A stretch of 37,008 bases of DNA, taken from positions 1 to 37,008 of the forward strand of contig NZ_LVEJ01000038.1 of the NCBI RefSeq assembly GCF_001648775.1. The letters are read 5' to 3'. Made by a program: the position numbers and the translations under genes. The first letter of the stretch is position 1. The number at the start of each line of letters is the position of its first letter. The notes under the pieces are model-generated. The model saw only the letters and a list, made by a program, of their open reading frames with translations, was not told the origin of the DNA and did not search any database. Source of the stretch: Pseudomonas fluorescens. GTDB taxonomy: Bacteria; Pseudomonadota; Gammaproteobacteria; Pseudomonadales; Pseudomonadaceae. Positions 1 through 7,006 of this stretch are shown piece by piece.

Positions 1-35
1 GTCCCAGCCAACATCCCCGCAACTGACCCACCGCT

Positions 36-60
36 TTCGCGAGCAAGCTCGCTCCCACAT
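36..60. repeat. REP element (single arm)
   Basis: The segment contains TTCGCGAGCAAGCTCGCTCCCA, in which GCGAGC and GCTCGC form a compact hairpin. The same core recurs at 2187-2274 and 2360-2443. This is the usual short extragenic palindrome of fluorescent pseudomonads. Its partner arm would lie outside the window on the left. Bases 61-212 hold no gene that I can support and presumably carry the promoter of the following gene. Confidence 0.8.
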
Positions 61-212
61 TTTTGATCTTCGATTTCCTTCAGAAATGGACCAATCACGC
101 GCCCCACGGCCCAATCGCGCCGCCATTTTCATTCAAAGCAAAACTGTCATATTCGATATCACTTCATTACCCATAGTCAGCAGCCCAACGCTTATCCCAA
201 TGAGGCTGCACT

Positions 213-2132
213 GTGTTTCAACGTCTTCTGTGTTCGCTGTCCGTACTGAGCCTGTCCATCGCCGCCGCCCACGCTGCCGAGTCCGTTCCGCTCGACACGC
301 CGCGCCTGCAAGGCATCGACAACTTCCGGGACATCGCCGGCATCACCACCGCGTACACCACGGCCCACGACGGCACGATGCGCACCGGCGTGTTCTACCG
401 CTCCAACGCGCTGACCCCGACGGCATCCGATCTGGCCACCCTCAACAGCCTCGGCATCAAAGCCATCTACGACCTGCGCACCCCCAGCGAAATCGCCGCC
501 ACCCCCGACACCCTGATCAGCGGCGCGACCTACCAGAACATCGACATCATCGGCAGCACCACCTCCGGTTCGAACATCACCAACATCTCCTTCAAAAGCG
601 CCGCCGACGCCATCGCCATGATGGAACAGACCAACCGCGCTTTCGTCAGCGACGCCGGCATGCGCGGCCAGTTCGGCGTGCTGTTCAATGAACTGGCCAG
701 CGTCGACGCCGCGCAACTGTTCCACTGCACCGCCGGCAAGGACCGCACCGGCTGGACCGCCGCCGTGTTGCAGAGCATCGCCGGCGTCGACAACGCCACC
801 ATCATGGCCAACTACCTGGCGACCAACGACTACACCGCCGCCCGCGTCGCCGCCACGCTCAAGGCTCTGCCACCGAGCATGGCCGCGATCTACGCGCCAC
901 TGCTCGGCGTGCAGGCCAGCTACTTGCAGGCCGGTCTCGACGAAGTCACCGCGCAATACGGCAGCATGGACAACTACCTCAAACAAGGCCTCGGCTTGTC
1001 GCAGGAAACCATTTACGTGCTGCGCGGCAAACTCGTCGAATACAACAGCCTGCCGGGTCAGGCCGGGCTGATCGGCAACGCCGCTGCCGGCGCCGAACTG
1101 CTCCGCCAATTGCAGAACACCGACCTGTCCGGCACCTACAGCGCCTACAACTACTACCTGCAATCGGCCATCGACGCCGGCACCCTCGGCGGTGTCGAAA
1201 CCCAGGTCGGCGGCCAGGTGCACGCCGACGCCGCCAGCTATCTGCTGCGGCAAAACGCGATGATCGAACGAGCCGCCGCGCCGTTCGCCAGCGGCAGCGA
1301 CCTCAAGGTCGGCCAGTACCGCCTCTGGACCACCGCACTCGCCGGCTACCTCGGCACCGACGGCTCGGCCCACGCCGACAGCAGCAACGAACACAGCCAG
1401 GGGCTGATGGTCGGCATCACCCAACGCTTCAGCGAGCAACTTAGTGCACGCGGCGGTTTCGGTTACAGCAAAGGCACGGTCGGCGGCGCGGGGGGCGAAG
1501 CCGACACCGACTTCACCTTCCTCAACGTCGGCGCCCGCTACGGCTTCAGCAGCCTGGAACAAGGCTTGTTCTTCGACGCCAACGCCAGCGCCGGCTACAT
1601 CGACTACGACAGCAAACGCGACCTCGGCGGCGGCCTCGGCACCGCAAAGGGCAACAGCCACGGCAACCTCACCGGCGCCACGCTTGCATTGGGCTATCGC
1701 GCCCCAATCAACGGCATGACCATCGAGCCGAGCCTGGGCTTGCGAGTCAGCCACCTCGACCTCAACGGCTTCAAAGAGAAGGGCAGCGAACTGTCACTCG
1801 ACGTCGACGACAACAGCGCTACCCGCCGCAGCGCCGTCGCCAACCTCAACGTCGCCTTCGCCCCCATGGTGATGGGCGCCTGGCAACTGGTGCCGGGCGT
1901 ACAAGTCGGTTACGAACGCACACTGGGCCATAACGAAGTCGACAGCCAAAGCCACCTGCTGGGCCTCGACATCGAACAACGTGCGGCGTTTGATAATCGC
2001 GACCAATTCACAGGCGGCGTCAACCTCATGGCCAACCTCGGCGCCCTGAGCCTGGGCGCAGAAGTCGGCGCCAACGGCGGCGGCGACAGCCACGGCTTCA
2101 ACGGCGGCCTCAAGGCCAGTTACGCGTTCTAA
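213..2132 (+). CDS. Tyrosine/lipid phosphatase-autotransporter fusion
   Basis: 639 residues from a GTG start. The GTG is chosen because TGAGG lies 8 bases upstream and a clean signal peptide follows at once (MFQRLLCSLSVL...AHAAES). Residues ~25-280 form a Y_phosphatase3-type protein tyrosine phosphatase domain with the catalytic HCxxGxxR loop complete: His171, Cys172, Arg178 in HCTAGKDRTGW. Known members of that family (Listeria LipA, mycobacterial PtpB) remove phosphate from tyrosine or phosphoinositides. After a linker, residues ~360-639 are an autotransporter beta-barrel: alternating glycine/aromatic strands ending in a terminal Phe (ASYAF). The phosphatase is therefore predicted to be exported through the outer membrane and shown at or released from the surface. 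The gene stands alone; the regulator at 2468-3439 is convergent. Domains are well supported; the substrate is unknown. Confidence 0.88.
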   Translation: MFQRLLCSLSVLSLSIAAAHAAESVPLDTPRLQGIDNFRDIAGITTAYTTAHDGTMRTGVFYRSNALTPTASDLATLNSLGIKAIYDLRTPSEIAATPDTLISGATYQNIDIIGSTTSGSNITNISFKSAADAIAMMEQTNRAFVSDAGMRGQFGVLFNELASVDAAQLFHCTAGKDRTGWTAAVLQSIAGVDNATIMANYLATNDYTAARVAATLKALPPSMAAIYAPLLGVQASYLQAGLDEVTAQYGSMDNYLKQGLGLSQETIYVLRGKLVEYNSLPGQAGLIGNAAAGAELLRQLQNTDLSGTYSAYNYYLQSAIDAGTLGGVETQVGGQVHADAASYLLRQNAMIERAAAPFASGSDLKVGQYRLWTTALAGYLGTDGSAHADSSNEHSQGLMVGITQRFSEQLSARGGFGYSKGTVGGAGGEADTDFTFLNVGARYGFSSLEQGLFFDANASAGYIDYDSKRDLGGGLGTAKGNSHGNLTGATLALGYRAPINGMTIEPSLGLRVSHLDLNGFKEKGSELSLDVDDNSATRRSAVANLNVAFAPMVMGAWQLVPGVQVGYERTLGHNEVDSQSHLLGLDIEQRAAFDNRDQFTGGVNLMANLGALSLGAEVGANGGGDSHGFNGGLKASYAF

Positions 2133-2186
2133 ACGAAGCGGGGTCAAGGAAGACCCCCCAATTCAACAAACACCCCAAAACCCATT

Positions 2187-2274
2187 GTGGGAGCGAGCCT
2201 GCTCGCGAAAGCGCCAGACCAGTCAACATCAAATCGACTGACCCACTGCCTTCGCGAGCAAGCTCGCTCCCACA
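2187..2274. repeat. BIME: two inverted REP arms
   Basis: GTGGGAGCGAGCCTGCTCGCGAAAGC is followed, after ~30 bases, by its inverted counterpart TTCGCGAGCAAGCTCGCTCCCAC. The pair can fold into one long cruciform or two hairpins. It lies between the convergent autotransporter and AraC genes, where it may also stop transcription. It is nearly identical to the element at 2360-2443, including the spacer words CCAGACCAGTCAACATCAA and CTGACCCA, so the two are a tandem duplication. Confidence 0.88.
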
Positions 2275-2359
2275 ATTAGCATTCCAGCTTAAAAACTGAA
2301 TCAATCCCGATCCCGTCAATCAAGCGCGACCCCAATCCCAAAGGCACCCAAAAACCCAC

Positions 2360-2443
2360 TGTGGGAGCGAGCCTGCTCGCGAAAGCGCCAGACCAGTCAA
2401 CATCAACTGACCCAACGCCTTCGCGAGCAGGCTCGCTCCCACA
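2360..2443. repeat. BIME: second tandem copy
   Basis: This copy has the same arm-spacer-arm order as the element 173 bases to its left, with a spacer a few bases shorter. The flanks are also duplicated: an A-rich run with CCCA precedes both copies, and TTAGMATTCCARCTTA-like sequence followed by ATCAATCCCG follows both. The second ATCAATCCCG forms the last codons and stop of the AraC-type gene. The 335-base interval 2133-2467 therefore holds only this doubled repeat unit. Confidence 0.88.
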
Positions 2444-2467
2444 CTTAGAATTCCAACTTAGAACCGA

Positions 2468-3439
2468 TCAATCCCGCCCCCGCAAATCCGCCGGACTCAC
2501 CCCATAAGCCCCCTGAAAATACCGACAAAACCGCCCCACATTACTAAACCCAAACCGCAACGCCACCTCCGTCACCGACCCCGAATCCCGCTGTCTCAAC
2601 ACCTCATAAGCCCGCTCCAGCCGCACCTGCCGCTGATACCCCACAATCGACATCCCGACAAACCGCCGAAACCCTTCCTGCAACGCGCGCTGACTCACAT
2701 TGCTCAACCGCGCCAGATCCACACCACTGACCAACTGCTCCGGATGCGCCTGAATAAACTCCACCGCCAACTTCACATGCCTCGGCGCAACCATCGCCGT
2801 CGGCCGCCGCAATGCCTCGGAAAAGTTATGCGGCCACGCCTCCAACACCGCATCAATCAACATCTCGCGCAACCGCGACGGCATCAACGTCCCGCTGTTG
2901 AGCAACAAATCAAACTCCGTCCCCGTCGCCAGATCAATCAACGCCTTGATCCCCTGAAACGCCGCCGAACTCAAATCCACACGCGGCGCAAACACGATCT
3001 TCTCCACAATCGGTTTATCCAACAGCGCCGACAACCGCTCAGTGAGCTGATGCCGATTGACCGACATCCCGTGATGCGCATGATCATCAAAGAAACGCAT
3101 CGAACGGATATCCGCCTTATCAATCGCCAGCCCCACCTGCGACACACCGATGGACTCGGTGCCATGGTTGAAAACAATCTTGCCGGCAGTGGGAATGACA
3201 AACGTGATCTCGTCCTGCGGGTCGGGAAAAGCAACGGTGAAATCGCCGTGGTAATACATGCGACGAAAACTCACGCCGTCATGCCGACCGTAGACCCCAC
3301 CAATGATGATGTTCGACGGCAGCGGCGGGGTATCGGCATAGCGGTTGCCGAAGAGCCTGGAGAACATCGCGCCGAAGTCATCGGAACGGAGATTGTCAGA
3401 GCGCAGGATGATTTGTTGGCGAACAGGAGTCGGAAACAC
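2468..3439 (-). CDS. AraC-family transcriptional regulator
   Basis: 323 residues from a GTG start (complement of 3437-3439). Residues ~1-215 resemble the AraC_binding_2-type sensing domain. Residues ~225-323 are the double helix-turn-helix domain, with the typical pattern VSQRALQEGFRRFVGMS...GYQRQVRLERA and SVTEVALRFGFSNVGRFCRYF...GVSPADLRGR, the last being the diagnostic AraC signature. It should act as a cytoplasmic activator or repressor. No catabolic operon adjoins it: the autotransporter gene is convergent across the tandem BIMEs and the oxygenase gene is divergent, so the oxygenase at 3706 is the only plausible neighbouring target. The ligand cannot be inferred. Bases 3440-3705 hold no other gene that I can support. 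Confidence 0.88.
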   Translation of the reverse strand: MFPTPVRQQIILRSDNLRSDDFGAMFSRLFGNRYADTPPLPSNIIIGGVYGRHDGVSFRRMYYHGDFTVAFPDPQDEITFVIPTAGKIVFNHGTESIGVSQVGLAIDKADIRSMRFFDDHAHHGMSVNRHQLTERLSALLDKPIVEKIVFAPRVDLSSAAFQGIKALIDLATGTEFDLLLNSGTLMPSRLREMLIDAVLEAWPHNFSEALRRPTAMVAPRHVKLAVEFIQAHPEQLVSGVDLARLSNVSQRALQEGFRRFVGMSIVGYQRQVRLERAYEVLRQRDSGSVTEVALRFGFSNVGRFCRYFQGAYGVSPADLRGRD

Positions 3440-3705
3440 CTTGGCGGCACCTTCTTTTGGGGCTCTAGGGCAGGGGTGTAGGGCAGGGCGCCGAGAAGAC
3501 TAGCAGAGGCAATATGACGCGTTTGTGACAGCCAGAAACATGCCGTAACAGCGCCGCGCCATGTTTAAGCAAAGGACACTCGGCAGGCCATGGCCGACAT
3601 GGCAACCTGCTCGCACCTGTATTCAGCGAGCAAACAGCGGCACCGCGCCAAGCCTCGGCCCCTGTCTACCCAGCCCTGAAAGCCAAAAAAATCATCGGAG
3701 CGGCA

Positions 3706-4509
3706 ATGCAAGCCAACACGCAAACACTCCCCATCACCCTGACCCCGGAACTCGACTTCGACCAAAACGCCGCCAGCGCTTTCGGCGAATCGCTGATCCA
3801 CGAATACACCCAGGCCACGCCATTCCCGCACATCGTCATCGACAACTTCCTGCAAGCCGACGTCATCGCCAGCATCCGCGAACACTTCCCGGTCGAACCG
3901 ACCAACAACGAACAAACCTACGAGCGCGGCTACAAAGGCCAACTCAAACGCCAGATCAGCCCCAACGCCTGCAGCCCGTACCTGAAGAACGTCTTCAACA
4001 CCTTCAACTCCGCGCCAATGTTGGAATTCCTCGAAAAACTCACCGGCATTCAAGGGCTGATTCCCGATCCGTATTTCGCCGGCGGCGGCCTGCACGAAAC
4101 CAAAACCGGCGGCTTCCTCGGCGTGCACTCGGATTTTCGGCTGAACAAAAAGCTCAACGTTGAGCGACGGTTGAACGTGATCATTTATCTGACTGAGGAC
4201 TGGCAGGAGGCGTACGGCGGGAACCTGGAGCTTTGGGATGTGGGGATGAAGAAATGCCTGAAGAAGGTGCTGCCGGTTTATAACCGGTGTGTGATTTTTA
4301 ATACCGACAAGGACAGTAACCATGGGCATCCGGAGCCGTTGACTACGCCGGAACACATCACTCGACGGTCGATTGCGCTTTATTACTACACGGCGAGTGG
4401 GGTGGGTGGCGAGCCGGGGCAGAGGAATAAAACGCACTATAAGCCGCGGCCGAAGGATCGTGTCAGTTTGAAGTATTACTTGAATAAATTGTTTAAGAAG
4501 AAGGGGTGA
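3706..4509 (+). CDS. 2-oxoglutarate/Fe(II)-dependent oxygenase (prolyl 4-hydroxylase-like)
   Basis: 267 residues; the ATG is preceded by GGAGCGG at a good distance. The double-stranded beta-helix signature is visible: His141-x-Asp143 in GVHSDFR, then RRLNVIIYLTEDW...GGNLELWD, then a distal histidine (His208, or possibly His206) in NHGHPEPL, and an arginine in RRSIALYYYT that would bind the 2-oxoglutarate carboxylate. This spacing fits the 2OG-FeII_Oxy_3 group, which hydroxylates proline or other side chains, or small molecules. There is no signal peptide, so it should act in the cytoplasm. It stands alone, divergent from the AraC-type regulator, which may control it. All iron ligands are present. 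The substrate is unknown. Confidence 0.85.
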   Translation: MQANTQTLPITLTPELDFDQNAASAFGESLIHEYTQATPFPHIVIDNFLQADVIASIREHFPVEPTNNEQTYERGYKGQLKRQISPNACSPYLKNVFNTFNSAPMLEFLEKLTGIQGLIPDPYFAGGGLHETKTGGFLGVHSDFRLNKKLNVERRLNVIIYLTEDWQEAYGGNLELWDVGMKKCLKKVLPVYNRCVIFNTDKDSNHGHPEPLTTPEHITRRSIALYYYTASGVGGEPGQRNKTHYKPRPKDRVSLKYYLNKLFKKKG

Positions 4510-4565
4510 GGAGGCGGCGTAATCAGGGAAGCAGCCGTTGTTTGGACTGGGTGGTGAACAGCTGA

Positions 4566-4679
4566 TGCAGTTTTCGGCAAGAAGGAGACGTTCAAGCCAC
4601 TAGCCCAATTCACTATCGCGAAGATCGTACTCAAAATTTTGGTGTAACTGTTCGGGCAGGAAAAAGGGAGGATTCATGA
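4566..4679 (+). pseudogene. C-terminal coding scar, possibly of a polymorphic toxin
   Basis: This is an open stretch of 37 codons with no start of its own, bounded upstream by TGA at 4563-4565. It reads QATSPIHYREDRTQNFGVT then VRAGKREDS and ends in TGA at 4677-4679. That stop overlaps the ATG (4676-4678) of the next gene in an ATGA arrangement, the classic sign of two translationally coupled genes, and the ribosome-binding site of the next gene lies inside this frame. Composition and polar character look like the tail of a real protein. My inference is that a larger upstream gene, perhaps a toxin paired with the next gene as immunity protein, was deleted down to its last codons. The sequence supports the coupling; the toxin identity is a guess. 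Confidence 0.45.
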
Positions 4680-5062
4680 GTCTTGATCTGTGCTTGGAAG
4701 CTGATAGTGCGCTCACAATTTCAGTGCTGAAATGCGCCGTTGAGAATGCGGGGGCTTGGGAAATAGAGGCGGCGGGTAATGGCTTGTCCGCTGTATTTGC
4801 CTCGGGGCTTAGATTGAGCGGCGGTGATGTAACAGATGACTCTACGATCAATGCTGAGAATACAAAGGGTATCGACTTTCCTGTCGCTTTGCGTTGCACC
4901 ATCAGATTAAAAGGCCCGGAACCTGAGGGGGAATCGTCTATGGAAGATTTGGATAAAATCGCTCAATCCATATCTCAGTTGTGTCCGGCCTTCTTTCTTA
5001 TTAGCTTCCAATTCGAAGAAACCTTGTACTGGCGGGATGCTACAGGGCTGCATCGTCCTTGA
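4676..5062 (+). CDS. Small acidic protein, candidate orphan immunity protein
   Basis: 128 residues from an ATG with a strong GGGAGG site at 4667-4672. I do not recognise a named family. The protein is acidic and cytoplasmic (no signal peptide or membrane segment), begins MSLDLCLEADSALTISVLK and ends in YWRDATGLHRP. The DNA is visibly richer in A+T than the flanking oxygenase gene. Its start overlaps the stop of the scar at 4566-4679. Small acidic proteins coupled to the 3' end of a larger gene are typically immunity partners of polymorphic toxins, which is why I propose that role. It is not shown by any motif. A housekeeping role cannot be excluded. Confidence 0.6.
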   Translation: MSLDLCLEADSALTISVLKCAVENAGAWEIEAAGNGLSAVFASGLRLSGGDVTDDSTINAENTKGIDFPVALRCTIRLKGPEPEGESSMEDLDKIAQSISQLCPAFFLISFQFEETLYWRDATGLHRP

Positions 5063-5129
5063 GATCGGTACCTGCGCGTCTGAACGTGATTGCCCATTCG
5101 CATTGGGCCCGATTTGCGCTAACCACTAC

Positions 5130-5152
5130 GCAGGAGCGTAATACGTTCCTGC
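5130..5152. other. Hairpin downstream of the orphan small gene
   Basis: GCAGGAGCGT, loop AAT, ACGTTCCTGC forms a 10-pair stem with one G-U pair. It lies ~70 bases after the stop of the 4676-5062 gene. No T-run follows, so it is at best a weak terminator. Bases 5063-5434 otherwise hold no intact gene; the right part contains the duplicated hairpin cassette listed separately. Confidence 0.5.
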
Positions 5153-5273
5153 ATGGTTCGAAGTTTACGGGGCAGACTGAGCAACCATGGGCTTGGTAAT
5201 CACGGGGTGAAAAAGGGATGGTGAAAAAGGGGGGACGGATTAATTTTCAGTCTTGGTGCGTATATCTGATCAT

Positions 5274-5305
5274 CCTCCATGACGGCATCCTGGCCGTCAT
5301 GGAGG
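5274..5305. terminator. Perfect 12-pair hairpin, copy A
   Basis: CCTCCATGACGG, loop CATCCTGG, CCGTCATGGAGG. The stem is perfect and is followed on the + strand by AATTTT. In the intact copy (6605-6634) the equivalent hairpin sits just after the DUF6124 stop codon on the minus strand, which suggests a terminator for that gene. Here it is left behind with only a fragment of the gene. Confidence 0.6.
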
Positions 5306-5310
5306 AATTT

Positions 5311-5357
5311 TCATTGCTCCGTCGGCACCACGTTATCCAAAGCCCGATTCACCGCCA
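5311..5357 (-). pseudogene. Truncated DUF6124 C-terminus
   Basis: Read on the minus strand this gives AVAVNRALDNVVPTEQ then TGA. The intact gene at 6644-7006 ends ELAVNRALDNAVPTE. Only the last ~15 codons survive, immediately followed by the same hairpin. Upstream of the match the sequence is unrelated, so a recombination or deletion junction lies near 5357. Confidence 0.7.
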
Positions 5358-5434
5358 CAGCACCGGGCACTTCGCCAACTAACGGCTACACTGATTTACG
5401 GTTTTCGACTACACGCTTATTCAAGGAGCTTCAT

Positions 5435-6355
5435 ATGATCTGCTGGAATGCAGTTGTCGAAAGAAAAGTCAAAGCCGGCGTCGTCATAAAAAACATGCTT
5501 GACGGGAGCGAAGCACTGATCCCGTTTACGACGCTAAAACTGGCGGTTCTAGACCCTGTCAACAAGTTGACCGATTGGTTGATAGGCACGCCGTGGGTCG
5601 CAGAAACCGAAAAAGAATCGGTCATTGTAGGGCGAGCATTAATTGTATTTTTCAAGCAAAAGGAAGAAAAGCTGGTGCCTGCTTATGCCGCTTTTCGCGG
5701 GGATTTCAAATTTAGAATTGATGAGGAGGAGTTCGTCGATCCTTATCAGCGTGAAATAGTGGTGATCTACCACGATTTTTCAGAAGAGATCAAAAAGGGC
5801 AACTCGGGCAGTGCTTTTGCTAAAGGTGTCGAGAGTTACGTTGAGACATTTTCAGGTGTGTCGCACCTGGTTCATGCCGATGGCACATATGAAGAGCTGG
5901 TTGTGAAACTGACCAGCGTGGCAGAGGTGGCTGACGGTTGGATCGACACTGTACTGATCGTCACTCATGGTTATATCGGGCAGATGTGGCTGGGTAATGC
6001 GGACGAAATATTTGTAAAGAGAAATTTTGCTGCAGTGCTGGGCCAGTCTGAATCCGGAAAGGATTTTATCAATCCGGACTCATTTGGCCTGCTGTTGAAG
6101 AACCTGTTTGGCCCTAAATTGGGTATTGGCATTTACGCCTGCAACTTTGCGTGCTCGCCCGGAGGCGATAAAGTTGCCATAGCGATCAGAGTGGCCGCTG
6201 AAGCGAGAGTTGTTGTCGCAGGTAAAGCGGACGTTTTTCTCAAGCCCAATTCAAAAGGCCACCGCCCGGTCGCAGAGTGCAAAGGGGCGGTGGCGTTCTA
6301 CTCAGAACATAAAATTGAAATCAGAGGAGGTCAGGTCCCGGTATTTCCGATCTAG
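5435..6355 (+). CDS. Caspase/CHAT-like (clan CD) orphan protein
   Basis: 306 residues. The frame is open from 5279, but ATG 5435 has an ideal AAGGAG site at 5423-5428 and the upstream part reads through repeat sequence, so I start here. No signal peptide or membrane segment is seen. The C-terminal half has the arrangement of clan-CD peptidases: a hydrophobic strand then His-Gly (VLIVTHGYIG, His178), and ~58 residues later a second strand then Ala-Cys (GIGIYACNFACSPGG, Cys236, with Cys240 nearby). This His-Gly/Ala-Cys pairing is the hallmark of caspase, CHAT and related proteases. The N-terminal ~150 residues match nothing I know. The gene is A+T-rich, lies between two copies of a hairpin repeat, and follows a probable immunity gene. 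The fold is inferred from two motifs only; activity is unproven. Confidence 0.6.
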   Translation: MICWNAVVERKVKAGVVIKNMLDGSEALIPFTTLKLAVLDPVNKLTDWLIGTPWVAETEKESVIVGRALIVFFKQKEEKLVPAYAAFRGDFKFRIDEEEFVDPYQREIVVIYHDFSEEIKKGNSGSAFAKGVESYVETFSGVSHLVHADGTYEELVVKLTSVAEVADGWIDTVLIVTHGYIGQMWLGNADEIFVKRNFAAVLGQSESGKDFINPDSFGLLLKNLFGPKLGIGIYACNFACSPGGDKVAIAIRVAAEARVVVAGKADVFLKPNSKGHRPVAECKGAVAFYSEHKIEIRGGQVPVFPI

Positions 6356-6567
6356 CGGTTGGATAGAGGTGGATTCGGCGTGCGCCTCTTGCGCGAACCT
6401 TCGTGGCTGTTGCACTGCATTCCTGCTCTTGGCCATTCGAACCTGCGTCCGATCACTTCGGAGCCCGCCAAGCCTGAAAGCCAGGGAAGCACCACATTGA
6501 CGTTGTGCCCTCTGTATTCAGCTTTCGCCCTGAGTTGCTAACGGCAAAAAACGAGAAGAAAGTGGCC

Positions 6568-6687
6568 GATTTATTATCTGTCTTGGTGGATCTGTCTGGT
6601 CTGCCTCCATGACGACATCCTGGCCGTCATGGAGAAATGTTCGTTACTCCGTAGGCACTGCGTTATCCAGCGCCCGATTGACCGCCA
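6568..6687. repeat. Diverged direct repeat, copy B
   Basis: This is the counterpart of 5236-5357. It starts GGCCGATTTATTATCTGTCTTGGTG, continues through the hairpin, and enters the 3' end of the DUF6124 gene. Bases 6356-6567, between the caspase-like gene and this repeat, hold no gene that I can support. Confidence 0.7.
6605..6634 (-). terminator. Probable terminator of the DUF6124 gene
   Basis: CTCCATGACG pairs with CGTCATGGAG (10 pairs) around a short loop, 10 bases beyond the minus-strand TAA at 6644-6646. There is no strong T-run in the minus direction, so termination may be partial. Confidence 0.55.
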
Positions 6688-7006
6688 ACTCCCCAAGCAT
6701 TACCACCTGCGCAATGCCTTGCAGTGTCTTGCGTGCCGGTCCGTGAACAAGACCGATCACATCGCCCAGCATTACAGAGGCCGAGCCGAGTGATTCACTG
6801 GCATTCACCAGCAATTCTTCAGTCTTGGTTTTTGGATTGGCGATAAACATGGTGTTGGTTTGATACGAGGTTGCCATGATTTCCGGAGCGGGGCCGAGGT
6901 AGTGGGAGAGGGCGCGGTCGACGGCTTCGTTGAATTTCTTGGCGTCTGGGGATTCGTCGCCCGAGATCGGATCGGTTTCTGGCGGATTCGGTGTGATTTT
7001 GAACAT
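6644..7006 (-). CDS. DUF6124 family protein
   Basis: 120 residues; the minus-strand ATG is preceded by AAGGGAG. The start MFKITPNPPETDP, the middle AVDRALSHYL...LLVNASESLGSASVML and the end VMLGELAVNRALDN are what I know as the DUF6124 signature, a family common in fluorescent pseudomonads and often present in several copies per genome. No enzymatic motif, signal peptide or membrane segment is visible; the C-terminal half is probably helical. Function is unknown. A ~225-base structured leader precedes it (7007-7231) and a hairpin follows it. A truncated relic of a second copy lies at 5311-5357 in the same orientation. Confidence 0.82.
   Translation of the reverse strand: MFKITPNPPETDPISGDESPDAKKFNEAVDRALSHYLGPAPEIMATSYQTNTMFIANPKTKTEELLVNASESLGSASVMLGDVIGLVHGPARKTLQGIAQVVMLGELAVNRALDNAVPTE

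Larger units (their letters stand above)
5236..5357. repeat. Diverged direct repeat, copy A
   Basis: The segment runs from GACGGATTAATTTTCAGTCTTGGTG through a 12-pair hairpin into the antisense 3' end of a DUF6124-type gene. It aligns over its whole length, by eye at roughly three quarters identity with few gaps, with 6568-6687 (copy B). Copy B is the genuine 3' end of the intact DUF6124 gene. The two copies flank the caspase-like gene at 5435-6355. Homology fades after 5357. Confidence 0.7.

Noticed and set aside
144..161. CTGTCAT, half of a PhoB box, upstream of the phosphatase-autotransporter
   Set aside because: The second half at the required 11-base step reads GATATCA and does not match, so phosphate control is not supported.
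192..1754. A 520-codon open frame on the minus strand opposite the phosphatase-autotransporter
   Set aside because: Ala/Gly/Val-rich reading of high-GC codons antisense to a gene with clear domains; no motif and no ribosome-binding site.
5212..5260. GGTGAAAAAGGG repeats and GGGGACGGATTAATTTTC, resembling transposon-associated sequence
   Set aside because: No transposase or clear terminal inverted repeat accompanies it. The likeness to sequences near REP-associated transposases is from memory only, so no mobile element is called.
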